In this document: in pieces, positions 23,772 to 35,439 of the stretch
Layout: every line of letters begins with the position of its first letter
Numbering within the stretch: the stretch's first letter is position 1
From: Larix kaempferi
Taxonomy: Eukaryota; Streptophyta; Pinopsida; Pinales; Pinaceae
Assembly: GCA_027924585.1 (NCBI GenBank)
Contig: BSBM01000001.1
Location: 52,692,501 to 52,756,500, forward strand
DNA length: 64,000 bases
Direction: 5' to 3'
Translations under genes and position numbers: made by a program
Notes under the pieces: generated by a model
Databases searched by the model: none
What the model was told of the DNA's origin: nothing
What the model saw: only the letters and a program-made list of their open reading frames with translations

Positions 23772-25660
23772 GTGAGTGAAGTTTCTCTAAATAATAAATG
23801 GTGATCCACTTGGTATCTGTTGTTTCTTCTACTGGTATTGTGCTTAACATAAATGATTTTGATGTTATAAAAAAATTTGTCTCTTTTTGAAATGTATTTA
23901 TATTTGAGATAACACTCTATATACAAATTCATGATTTATGCTGCAATGATCAGTGAGGTCCTGTATACTATAAAACAACTTTCATAATCAGTTGCCAATA
24001 CAATAAGAGAGAACTAAAGTGGGCCAAATTGTATTCAAAAGAAATGACAACATATATAGATAGAAATGTTCTCTACAAGGACAATAAAAATCGATTTTGT
24101 ATGTGTAGAGGCATACACTTGCATCTGTACATTTCCTAAAAGTATGGTTAAACTAGTATGTGTGTGCAAAAAGTCATGTGCATGTTCAGTTGTTAGTGCT
24201 TTGTATTTTTTGCCAACCATGTTTTTTCATTCCCATCTCAAGGAATTTAGGAATAAGTATCGAATAAAAAATGAGTGCTCAACTAAGTAAAAAGGAGTTC
24301 CATGCAAATGGAAATGATGAACTGGGAGAGTGGCATCCCTTAAGAAATGAGAAAGAAATATACACTTTAAATGGGTGTAGGACATAGGTCTTTGTTGTGC
24401 CTTTTCTCTTAGAGCTAATATTTAAGCACATGATTGTAGATTGGATTGTTTTTGGTCAAGATTACATTGTTTAATTAGAATCCCTATCTAGATGGTATTG
24501 TTGACATCATATAGATATATGGGCGTGTCATCTTCTTGTAAGATCAGTAGAGGGATAAGGGGGTACCTTTTCTCTTCCATTCAAGTGGAATCTTCGACCT
24601 TGCCAAATTATTATTTTTTGAGAGATTTTACCAAGACAACAGTAGCCCTCAAAATGCCCATTATGCCTTTATACCATTGCCATTTTTGGATTACCTCTAG
24701 TTACTTTTGTCAAATTTAAAGACTTTGCTATCAATAGGAATAGAACTATGTTGTTGTTTATAGGATGAATTTGTTTTTGTTGCATGTTGTTGGTTCATTG
24801 CAGGTTCCGCTGGGATTAAGGCCTGTCTCTTCTTTTCTTTGAAGGAAATGTGCTTTATTCTCACTTCAACCTCCCTTTCTTGTTAAGACTACTCAGACTT
24901 GTGTGGCTGTGTGGGAATTTTCTTTGGTCTGGCTCTTGGTTATACTGTTCCTTAAAGTTATTTTCACATGACTTTGTCATGGTGGGAGCACAAAGAGAGA
25001 CATTGCAGGATTTTATATGTTGCTTTCGCAGAGCTTAGGAAATCTAGCACCTATTGCAAATTGCAAAGATACTAAACTGTGGCCTTTTGTCCATGCTCAA
25101 TCTTATTTTCCTCAAAACCTACAAGAGTTTGTGATAGGGATTGCATTGTCATTTGACATGTCCTTCTCCCTATGGTACCTAGAATGGGGAAATGACACTT
25201 GCAATATGTAATATTTAAATGTTCATAAGTATCAGAAAAGTAAGAAGCATATGCAAATCCAACCCAATTTTAATGAGCTAGATTAAACTGATTTCTAGCT
25301 TTATGCTAACTGAGATTGAATGCCTAAAGTATTCTAGCATTGAAATAAATTACATGAATAATGAGCAAAAGGAACACTAAATCTCTGACTCTGTATTCAG
25401 GTTTAACTCAATGTTGAGATGCCTTTGCTATCTGGTATTATATATTTGAAATAAAGAGTTACAAACATATTAACATTATCTCAAACATATATATTAAGTC
25501 ACCTGGTTCGAATTCGTGTTCGAGTTTGACGACCTTGAAGTTCGACAAAAATTCAACATTAAATTCGAGAATATAAATTTGAAAATAAAAAAATATATAT
25601 GAATTTTTTTTATAAAATTCAATATGCAATTAAAATTATATTTGAAATATATGCAATTAT

Positions 25661-25665
<5 letters not shown>

Positions 25666-25700
<35 letters not shown>
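25666..25700. repeat. AT dinucleotide microsatellite
   Basis: About 17 uninterrupted AT units. Confidence 0.95.
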
Positions 25701-25707
<7 letters not shown>

Positions 25708-26056
25708 AATTTAATTTAATTAATATGAAATTATAAAATTATATTATGCAATTTAATTTCATTTTAAAATTCAATATCCAATAAAATTATATATCTAGTT
25801 CCCAATTAATAAAAGGGTGTCGGGCAGGGGGAGAAGATCCTTCATGAAGCGCAACTTGGATGCCGAGGGTATGTGAACCTACTACCGAGTCCAAAACTCA
25901 ACCTTCACCAATACCTTGAGGCTTTGAGCCCTCACGTCACCAATACTCTAAGTCTCATGTTGGCTGCCCTGGGGTGTTTCAAACCTGTAGCAGCAATTCT
26001 GGGCACATCTTAAGGTTGTGTTTCAATTTTGGGCATCCCTGGGCATGATTTAGCCC

Positions 26057-26118
26057 TATTTTTAGCCTTAAACAACAATAAAGAGGCCTCAAATCCAAAG
26101 CTATGCATATTCTGAGCA
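26057..26118. repeat. Dispersed 62-bp repeat, copy 2
   Basis: Partner of 19203-19264, in the same orientation. Confidence 0.6.
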
Positions 26119-26499
26119 AGTGGCTTTCTTTTGCTTAACAAAGATTTTCCTCTCTGGCTTGTGGCTGTTATTTACACAATGTCTGTAAATGAAAGCTATT
26201 TTATCATGGTGGCATATCCCTATGATGGTCTTTAGTTCCACATTAATACTCCCCTCTATAATTATAGAATTAGAAAGAGACACTTGAAGAAAAAAAATGG
26301 CCCCCAAATCTAAATACTTGAACCCCCGAGTGACCAGGCTGGATTGTATGGTGGGAAGAAGTGATTGCCAGATTAGTCAAGTCTTCTAATGGGGGGGGGC
26401 ATGGTGGGATGGGGTAGGCCAATTGCTAGAATCATAATATTAAGAGAAAACAAATAAGGTGAACATCTAGCCTAAGTTGGATTGGATTTGGAAGCAAAC

Positions 26500-26830
26500 C
26501 CATTTAATTTTGAAATGCAAAAACAAGCTCCCCAACCCAGGCAATTCCTGAAAATTTCCGAAAGGTTAGAAAAGCCAATGGTGCACAAATCAGAGATAAA
26601 TTGAACTGGAATCCAGGGTGGGGATAACTGCACCAAATTATTTTTTCAGTCTCTTAAACAAAAGAAAGATTTTAAACTTTAATGACATCACTCTACTAAC
26701 CAGGGATTATAAAATCCTAGCTAAATGCCTTTCCAAGAGAATCAAATTTATCCTGAAAAGCCACTTCTGGCACCAGCCTAATATGTGTTGCCTAGTGATG
26801 TTTGGGTTGAAATTTTGAGCACGACCCATA
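26500..26830 (+). mobile_element. LINE (non-LTR) reverse transcriptase fragment, plus strand
   Basis: Translation gives ANGAQIRDKLNWNPGW and FFSLLNKRK, typical of the region before RT in plant L1-type ORF2. It then jumps to NDITLLTRDYKILAKCLSKR, an RT motif that normally lies well over 100 residues further on, so there is an internal deletion. Phase changes and stops show an old remnant. Confidence 0.75.
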
Positions 26831-27860
26831 CGTGGCTTGTCAAGAGAATTTCACTGCTCCAAAATAAGCAACTCATGCATTTTACTCTTCTTTCCAATGC
26901 TATTCGAAAATGCATATAGCCTGTTGACCAACATTTTCATAACTTTTCAAATTCTTATAGACACCTAGAGAAGAAAAAATGGGCCTTACCAGACTTAAAG
27001 AGGGCTTGAATGATGTTTCCAAGTAAGGTGCAGCCATTTTTGCTAAATTGGATTGTCGGGAGTTGGGACCATCCAGGACAACAAAAGATAAAAAATTCTT
27101 CTAAGGTCTAACATGGACAAAGGCACTTCTTAGATGTTATACATACACACGGGTTGGCCCCGCACATGAATAGTTATAGATCAGCTCAAAATTGTATATG
27201 CACATTTAAAGTAAGGTTAGACAAACCCTAAATATAAACATTCATTCATAGATTGGACAACCCTTTATTTTGGTGATTTCATGGGCGAGAAGGGCTCTAA
27301 ATGGCTCATTGGAAAGGGGGAAGTAGAGCCCATGAAATTGCTAATAGGATTGAACCTGATTGTGGACATCATTAATGGTCAACAACTGGTATCAAAGGAT
27401 TTGTGTAACTTGTTTGTAATCTTCAATAAGTGCTTGCACCTATCTGAGTATTTTGCCTGATTTGCTTGTTCAAAGTCTAGGCATGCCTTCACCACCTTAC
27501 TATTGTTCTCCTTGGATACTACAAGTAAATGTTGATTTTAGTGCTGCTATATTTCTCATATCTAAACACTTAGCCTCATGCTTCCAAGTCAACAAATTAT
27601 ATGTGTTTGAACTGTCTCAGCACTTAGACTTGAAAAGAATTTCAATGCATAGCTTGAAGGCTTATAATCACTAGCTATAAAGTGGCATCATGCACAAGAG
27701 ATTTATCCAATCTAAGGCACAATTGATCTCTAGAAATCTGCTACAGGATTTTGGGCTCTGTATGCCATGATCTACTACATGAATGTGGACTACAAAAGTT
27801 TGACATGTGAAATGCATGTTGAATTTTAACTTAGTAGTATAATTTTTATCTCTTTCAACC
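26831..27860. other. Unassigned sequence between LINE remnants
   Basis: Short frames only. Parts may be eroded LINE ORF2, but I cannot match motifs with confidence. Confidence 0.4.
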
Positions 27861-27869
27861 TTATTTCAT

Positions 27870-28420
27870 AATCCATTTCATTTCATAATTAATTTTTATC
27901 TGGATTGAGAGTCAATTGCTTCATACCTCTGGATTCTACTTTTTCCATAGCTATGTTAGAGTTCGAACCCAACTCTAAGGCATAATAAGGCACTAAATCT
28001 CCTTTCCTATCTCTGGTCACATCACCCCCCCAGCTCTTCTAGTATTGTTTTTGGATTCCCCATCAAAATTGAGTTTGGAAAACCCTTCCTGAGGGGCCTC
28101 CCATATTTGACTATTGGACTTGGATCTTCTTTCAATTATCCTCATATCAGGGCTCTTAGGATGCTGCACACACCACTTAGCAAGAATGGCTACTTCCTAG
28201 GACAAAGGGTTCTCCTCCTTGAATGAATACATAACCAGAGTTTCTACAAGAAGCTACAGTTTACTGAATAATTCTTTCACCTGGGAGTTTTATGTTCCTA
28301 GAAATTGTACTATGCCACTCCAACCAGATTTTCCAAGAAACCATTGAAAGTGGACGTTCTGATTTCCATGGGAATTATTTGACTTCTTGAAATAGAAGCA
28401 AGTACATAATTTTTTGCTTG
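27870..28420 (-). mobile_element. LINE ORF2 C-terminal RNase H remnant, minus strand
   Basis: On the minus strand the translation shows AILAKWCVQHPKSPD, then WEAPQEGFSKLNFDG at about 28120-28070, the standard entry of the LINE-type RNase H fold with its first Asp. About 80 bp further come TRDRKGDLVPYYAL and a SNSNIAMEK stretch matching the (S/N)NN.AE region. Several stops and phase shifts occur. It is opposite in orientation to both neighbouring LINE pieces, so it derives from a separate insertion. Confidence 0.7.
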
Positions 28421-28639
28421 AAACTTAATTAGGGTATATATACAGAGGATTCCAAGGAGCTCAGAGAGGCTTTCCACACCCATTTTTAGATGACTTCTCT
28501 CTGTAAGTTCTTACACTTGAAAATTGAGAGAGCTTCTAAAGTCTGTCATGGATTATTAGTTTGTTCAACCTTGTCTTAGTGGGAAGCTAGTACATTAGAT
28601 GGTCTGTTGACAGTGGAGATCAAATCAATTTGAATTTTC

Positions 28640-30900
28640 TGGGTTATGGAAGAAGTGAAATTGCTATGCCATGATGGGCTTCTCTAGTTGACATTTATAG
28701 GTTGATATGGGATGCCATTAGTTTGGAGTCTGAACCTTTATAGAAGCTCTCTTCTGAGTCTCTTAGATATTGAACTAGTGCGGGGTTCGTAAATTGATTC
28801 CTAAAGGCTTAGATAGAAACATAATTGGAGGTTGGAGATGTATGACCTCACGGAATGTGACTTAGAAGGTCCTGGCTAGGAGACTGGTTGGAGTTGTAGC
28901 AAGAATGGTTAGGTAGAGCAAACATATTTTGTTAATTGCATACTCATCCTTGATAACCTTGTTTTATTATGAGAAGCTAGCAAATGGGCCAAAAGGCTTG
29001 TTTCCTAAAGATTGATTTTGCTAAGGCTTATGATGGGATCAAAGTCACCTGAGTAACTCGGGAATTACTCAGCCAGCTGAAAAATAACAGTATGGTTTGG
29101 ACTCTGGAAAATCTCAGCATAAAACTTGGAAAATAAATAAACTCAAAAACTACTAAAAAATCACAAAAAAATTAGAGATTTTTCATTCCATGACATATCC
29201 TTGGTTTTGTGTGAAAAAACCAACCAAGAAAAGCTTTAAAAAGTCCAATTTAAAAAAACAAAAACTACTTTCAATCTTTGTGAAAACTTTACATGGGGAA
29301 GGTGGGTGCACTTGATTTGGCATACCCTTCACTGTAAAGCTTTGTAAATCTTGTTTCCCAATCGATATCTAATGCCAAAATTCATTTACCTGGTGCTTGG
29401 TCGTTTTATATTGATTGAAAATCCTGGAAAATAGTCCAAATTTGGCTGCAATATGCATGTAGATGGCTCTTCCTGTCAATACTTTTTGGTTTTATGTGTT
29501 GTTGCTCAAGTATGTGTTGTGCTTGGTGATTCTTGAGTCTTGACAAATTTTCCAAGTGTTGGTGGGTTTGACTAAGATTGTCAAAGTTTTAACTTTCTGA
29601 GTGAACTCAGCTCATCTTTTAGCTGAGCTAAGTAGACTTGCTGAGTACTTGGATGACTCAACAATTCTTGTAATAATGGATAGGATCAAATGAGACTCTA
29701 TTCTAGACATGCTCAGTTGGTTATTTTCAATTTTGTCATGGGATTTGGTTAAAGTTGCAACTCAGTGGGCTAGTAATGGAGTTGATTTACATTTTATATT
29801 CTACTAGAGAGGGTTGAGCACTTCCCCTCCTCTTTTGTGTTATTACTACTAATTTTCTTAAATACATCTCATAGGTCGCCAGATCCCATGGGCGATCATA
29901 GTCATCAACCTCTTTAGTGGCCAAGAAATGACAAATGTTCATTTTGCAGATGACTCAGCCTTACCTCCTTACTTGACTCAACATCATTAAAGGTGCCATT
30001 CCGAGCTTTAATATCTTTAGCTCTGCTTTTGGTGTAAAAGTGAGTGAGCATAAAACAAAATGTTAGGTTGTTGGTTTTGGCAACATCCTGAGTAGATCAA
30101 TCCTTATTGGTGGGTCGTGCTTGATTGATCCATAATTTTCTACATAGAATCCTAGTTGGAATTAATGATTCTAAATTCTTCCTTAGATTGGAAAATTTTC
30201 TTCTATGTAACCTGCTTTGGTGTAAACCTGGAGATAAAAATCATCTCCTTTTGGTTGCTTGGTATATTTACACTTTGGAAAAAGATCAGGGTGGTTTGGG
30301 GCTAGTAGACTGTTGTACACAGGTGTATTTTTCATAACTATGTGGGTGATTGAAGTTCTCAGTGACACTGTAGACTGAAATTTTCTTAGACATAGTTGTG
30401 ACTGAAAAGCACAAAGTATTGGAGTTTGAGGCTCCCTCACAATGATGTGGTTCACAATGCTTTTGATTTTGAAATTATGGTTTCCTTGATGCTGAAGAAA
30501 ATATAGAAGTGTGGCAATCATTTTCTACTTTCCTCTTTTGGAGCTTCTAGGGCCTTTGTAGGGCATAGGGTTTTTGGAATATCAAAATTGGGTGTTCCTA
30601 GACTTTCTGATAGTTTGTTTGGCTGGATCCCTAGGTTGAACCCAAAGGAATTGTGCAAAAAGGTTATAATCTGATGGTATAACATGTGGGAAAGAGAAGA
30701 GAGATAATTGGTAGTCCTAGAGGGAGACCTCTTGGAAACTAGTTCTGCTTAGAAAATGCAAATCAATCTCTGGAGTCTGGACCTGGTTAGTATCATCTAG
30801 CTAGGAGACAGATTTAAAGTAGTCACTTGTAGAAAAGAGCTAGTCCAAAGAGATTGAATATGGCTTGATTATAAAACCATTAACACAACATCCATGCTCT
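28640..30900 (+). mobile_element. LINE ORF2 reverse transcriptase remnant split by a MITE-like insert
   Basis: Across stops the plus strand reads KLIPKGLDRN, IGGWRCMTSRNVT and KVLARRLVGVV (28788-28900), then a DFAKAYDGI-like stretch up to 29040. After the insert it resumes near 29690 (DRIKWDSILDML) and reaches the RT catalytic motif FADD near 29945-29960. HLLLVAWYIYTLEKDQGGLG at about 30240-30300 matches the downstream zf-RVT region. The order fits plant L1-type LINEs. It has many stops and is long dead. Confidence 0.78.
29035..29690. mobile_element. MITE-like insertion of about 640 bp inside the LINE
   Basis: The LINE frame is interrupted here. The borders carry a near-perfect 9-bp direct repeat (GGGATCAAA at 29035-29043, AGGATCAAA at 29682-29690). 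Near the ends are imperfect inverted repeats: CTGAGTAACTCGGGAATTAC then TCAGC on the left, and on the right the reverse complement of TGAGTCATCCAAGTACTCAG. No coding frame is present. A 9-bp duplication is typical of Mutator-like elements, 8 bp of hAT; the exact termini are uncertain. Confidence 0.55.
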
Positions 30901-32860
30901 TTGTAATTGAATGGTACCAAATAAATAGTGCGATTGATAAGCCTTATCTTGAGAAGGAAAGCTTGGGATGTAGAGACTAGATGGCCCCATAGATCAAATT
31001 TATCTAGATATGATGTTATCTATTATTTGCCACCTCAAAGTGTTAGCAACTTACCTTTTCCAATGAGGGAAGCACACTTAGGAAATACATCAATCTAAAT
31101 CAAGACCCAAAGATCAAAACTAAAGTGAGTTGACCCTTGAAGAATGCGGATACTTTTTGAATAATGATCAATGCTTTAGATGTTGAATGCCAGAAGCAAG
31201 TGTCAATGTGACAAACTCCAATGGTGATGGGGTCAGTGTAACGAGAATTCATTAAAAGAGATTAGAAAAAGGATTGTACAAAATTTTATGTTTAAGACAT
31301 AAAACAAATTAGCATCTTTGGCACTAAAGTGAATGAACAACCCTTAACAAAGAGATGATTATTATGCAGAAATAGCACCATTTGTTTCCATAATGATCGC
31401 TTCATCACACAAGATTTGATATTTTTTGGTTCAAACCATCGTCTCTTTAAAGAAAGCGTACCAAATACTAAATGATTCTTCTTGAACTTTCTTAAAAGAA
31501 AATCAACCTATATTGGCTACAACAAACGAGACCATGAAGAGTAGAACAAAAGAATGATGAATTCATGTAATCACAGAATTCCACATGGAATGGAAAAGAC
31601 ACCTTATCGATGGATCTTCTTGGCATACAAAATTAGAGGTACATGGTTTGAAGGGTTGTAGACACAGGAAATCCATGAATATATTGCTTATATGCAAAGC
31701 AAAGGGGTGGTATGGAATAGAGTAGTTGCATTATCCTAGTGTTAATCATGTAACTAGAAAGATGTCACAAAATCACATAACTTGTCTATCCTTACAAGCA
31801 GTTGCCTGCTTGAATACTACATTATAGCATAAATTGAATAATGAGCACATCGGTTTAGATTCAGAAAACAAAATCAAAATCACTTCTAGGCCACAGGATA
31901 CAGCTACCAACCTTCCCTGGGCTGACAGAACTGACATACAAAAACAGTGTACAATGAGATTAGTTGGCATCATCATTCCGCCAAATCATTGCAGTCAGAA
32001 GTTGTTCCATCATTCTTTGTTCTTTTCAGCTCTTTCTTCATAAGATCCCTGAAATTGATTGGTAAGAAAATACTAGAACTATCAGTGATGTAGAAATTGT
32101 TTAGATTTGTCTGCTTGTTGAATTTCATGATCATACTTTAGGAGGTTGAGGGAATTATAAGATGTATCCTGGATTTGAATTTTGGACAGCTGACTATCTC
32201 CTTGAAAGCTGACCTTTGGACTCGGGGTATATTGTAACCTTTTTTTATTCTGGATTCATGCCTCGATAATGCAGAACCTAGGATTTTCTGCCATGTTTAA
32301 AGGGACACTCACCAAATGACAGTATACTGTTTTCTTTTTGTGCTCTACTTAGCCTGAGTTTTTTTGGACCATAATGGACTTCCCATGTGGTCATGGGTAA
32401 TAGTTCATTCTTAGAACCCTTGCTCAACCTAGAAATTTCTCAATAATCTGTCACAGATTAGTTTACTTCAAAACTTGTAAACATTTCTAGCTTTAGCACT
32501 GCTTTTGTTAAATTGCACTCCTGGTTATGACTTGAAATTCAAAGCATGGGAAGTGTCCTTATTCACGTAGATCTATTCTATTTTTTTACTACCTATATCC
32601 ACATAATAAATAGAAAGATATATCCCAAAAATATTTTGTAAGGTTCTAATAATTATCCTATCTTTCCTTGAGTTTTTGAGTCTTGAGCTATTTGAGTGCA
32701 AGTAAATGTTCCTGATACATGCACCTAAATATTTGGGTCATGGAAAATCCAAATCCCTAGGTTTCCGAGTAGCTCTAGTGGTGCTGCCAATATCTCAGAA
32801 ATTCAAATTTATGATTATATAGAGGCTATGTTTAATCGTTTAATCATTTGTTGCAGTTTT
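30901..32860. other. Unassigned sequence, possibly intron of the SR gene
   Basis: No recognised gene or repeat. The SR splicing-factor exons start at 32920 without their first RRM, so the missing 5' exons should lie upstream if the gene was ever complete. I searched this stretch by eye for an RRM and found none. Confidence 0.45.
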
Positions 32861-32919
32861 TTTTTGGCTTGACAAGACTAATGCTCCCATGGCTTCTGCT
32901 AAAAATATATTTTTGGCAG

Positions 32920-34067
32920 GGTGACCATGGAGTTAGACACCAGGAGGAGGGTGTTATGCGACCTGCAAACACAAAACCTACAAAGACACTATTTGTGATC
33001 AATTTTGATCCCTTAATAACCAAGGTTAGAGACCTTGAGAGACATTTTGAGCCATATGGTAAATTATTACATGTGAGGATCAGGAGGAACTTTTCATTTA
33101 TCCAATTCAAAACAAAGGAAGAAGCAACAAAAGCCTTGGATTGTACACACATGAGGTATGGGAATATAAATATGATATTCTTTTTTTGTTGACATACGTA
33201 GATGCGTGAAGAACATGTTTGTTTTGGAATGTATGTATACTTCCTCCTAGTTGCATCTCTTGATTGGAACTTTCAATTAGCACTGTTAATTGCATAGTCC
33301 AGTTGGATAATTGTGAACATATGTTCATAGGAAAGGGAATATATTTGATTGTTGAGCTGTGAGGCTTCTTTTCATAGCCATATTTTTTCTTTGAACTTTG
33401 GTTCCTTGACCATTTTATTTGATTGAATATGTATCTGGTGTTAAATTCTATTGTGAATATTAAGTTCTAATGTCAGTCTTTATTTTAATTCCAAACTCTT
33501 TTTTAGTAACCAACTTATTCATGCATTATTGGTTCAAGCAGCAAATTGTTGGACTGTGTTATTTCAGTGGAGTATGCTATACGTGGTGATGATGATGACA
33601 TAAATGGTCGACGGGAAATCCCGGGACGGAGAGGTGGCCATGGAAGGTGGTTAATCCCATCTTATGATCAATTCGTCAGTCCTATTTATGGCAGGTAGGC
33701 AAGAAGGATTAGTCCTGATTATGGCAGGCAGGCAAGAAGGCTTAGTCCTGATTATGGAAGGGCTCCAAATCCCTTTTACGAGAGATATCGTGGTCCTATT
33801 AATGATAGAATTCACAATCCTATTTTTGACAGGTATTGCAGGTAATAAAAATCTTCCATGGATATAATTTAATAGCTATCAGAACTAATGCCTCTAGGAT
33901 TCATTGTTAATATGGCAATTCTCATTTATCATTGCAGCAGTCATGTCTAATCTTAGACCCAGGTGAATTAATATATCTAAAGGTACACTGCTTTTCTAAT
34001 ATTTTATATATTCTTTTGCGACAGCCGCTCACCAGTCAGACGGCCAAGGACTGGAAGGATATATTGA
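32920..34067 (+). pseudogene. RS-type SR splicing factor, last three exons, with premature stop
   Basis: Exon 32920-33155 follows the acceptor TTTTTGGCAG and encodes an RRM with RNP2 TLFVINFD and RNP1 RNFSFIQF, closely resembling the second RRM of plant RS31/RS40-type SR proteins, which select splice sites in the nucleus. It ends at the donor ATGAG|GTATGG. Exon 33542-33841 (acceptor AAGCAG) continues SKLLDCVISVEYA, then Arg/Gly and SPDYGR repeats, ending at TGCAG|GTAATA. Exon 34025-34067 (acceptor GCGACAG) encodes SRSPVRRPRTGRIY and TGA. The exon phases join correctly. A TAG at 33696-33698 falls where the following repeat has CAG (GRQARR), cutting the RS tail. No first RRM is found upstream. 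It is a pseudogene or an allele encoding a shortened tail. Confidence 0.85.
33156..33541 (+). other. Intron between RRM2 and RS-domain exons
   Basis: GT at 33156 and AG at 33540-33541. The split codon AG|C rejoins in phase, giving Met-Ser-Lys at the junction, as in related SR proteins. Confidence 0.8.
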
Positions 34068-34250
34068 ACATTGGGAATTTGGAATTCAGATAGTTGTAGA
34101 AGACTCAAATATGGAATAAACTATTTATTGTTCTCATGAATTTTTGAGGAAAGATTATGCTGCTACTATTTTAAAGAAGAATTTTATGGATTTGATACAG
34201 ACTATATGTTGGTGTGGTAGATGAAATTTTCCAGTAGACTAAGTTTGAAA

Positions 34251-34864
34251 TGTTGATGTATATGTAACTTCGGAATGTATTTCATCTATGTATTTCATAT
34301 ATATTTATTGTACCCTTATAAGATATGTGTTATTCCTCTATAAGGAAGTGTTGTCATGTGGATTGACAAGTGTCGCAAGTGTGTGTACTTTCCGATGGGT
34401 TATTAGACCACCATGTCTGGGGTCGGCCCTAGAATATATATTATATTGTGGATGTATCTAGATAGACAAGTCGGCCCCATAAGGTCACTAGGAAAACAGG
34501 TTAAGTATAAATAGAGATCGGGAGATCTCTATTTGTATCATTCGGAAAGACATACTTCTCTCACTCAGAAAGTGGTGCACTAGTGAGGAGGAGGATCATC
34601 TACTCTAGGAGACTATCTTAAGTGTATTTTGGTTGTACTTTGGTTGAGCCATTGCTCTCTCTATCTCTGAGGAAGTTGTGGGGTTTTTCACCTTAGGGTT
34701 TTCCCCATAGAAACTCTGTGTCTCTTGTCTCTCATGATTTTGGTTCTTGTGATGCTTGTGATGCTTGTCATGCTTATTGTGATTGTTATGAATTGATATA
34801 CTGTATATGTTATTCTCTCAATAAAGATCCAAGAGTATTGTGAATTAATGCTCAAATTTTAACA
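34251..34864 (+). repeat. Element 3, 5' LTR
   Basis: It begins TGTTGATGTATATGTAACTT, matching the element 2 LTR start, and ends TTTTAACA before the primer site. It shares GGGTTATTAGACCACC and the CTCTGAGGAAGTT region with element 2 but is clearly diverged, so the two are related subfamilies. Confidence 0.9.
34506..34537 (+). promoter_or_regulatory. TATA box within a 14-bp hairpin (element 3 LTR)
   Basis: TATAAATAGAGATC, loop GGGA, GATCTCTATTTGTA: all 14 positions pair, one as T:G. It is the counterpart of the element 2 hairpin. The inner stem differs (GATC against GTGC) on both arms, so pairing is kept. Confidence 0.8.
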
Positions 34865-34876
34865 TGGTGTCAGAGC
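34865..34876 (+). promoter_or_regulatory. Element 3 primer binding site, initiator-Met tRNA
   Basis: TGGTGTCAGAGC follows the LTR directly, one base different from the usual TGGTATCAGAGC. Confidence 0.88.
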
Positions 34877-35439
34877 TAACTTGAGAAGAAGACATTTTGC
34901 AATGACAGAAACTTGAGTTTCTTGTTTATTGGGTTTCTCTCCATAGTTTTTGGAAAATCAGTATAGTAGATTGACTCTACTCATCAAGGAGAATCCATCT
35001 GTCCAATCAGAATTCAATTCTGAGAATTTTCAAATTTGGCCCTAAAAATTAGGGTTTCCAAAAAAATAGGAATTTCTGAAATCTGAAGCCATAGTTCGAA
35101 GTGCCTTGCAAAAATCGAAGTTGAGAGCTTTGGATCGAGATTTTTGGCTGGGTAGATCTCCGGGAAACTCAAACCCTAATTCAGGGCTCTCCTAGTGAAC
35201 CGGGGAGGACAAAAAGGCAAATCTGAAGGGTAAAGCTTTGCTGATCTCAAATTCTAAATACACCAGGCTGATCATATCTCATCAAGGCACATCTTTCTAT
35301 CCTTTCAAAAAGTTGAAATTCACATTTTGAATTTTTAGAGTTTTTTCGACAAATCCTAATCCGGGACCAGATCCAGTTTTCAGAAATTTCAAGTGGTAAG
35401 ACCTAAATCTTTTCTATTTCATTTGAAGTACTCTTTAAG

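Larger units (their letters stand above)
23772..26480. other. Unassigned AT-rich sequence
   Basis: No gene recognised. It contains an AT dinucleotide run (25666-25700) within a very AT-rich block (25500-25800), and the second copy of the 62-bp dispersed repeat. If the SURP gene was once whole, part of this would be its intron. Confidence 0.5.
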
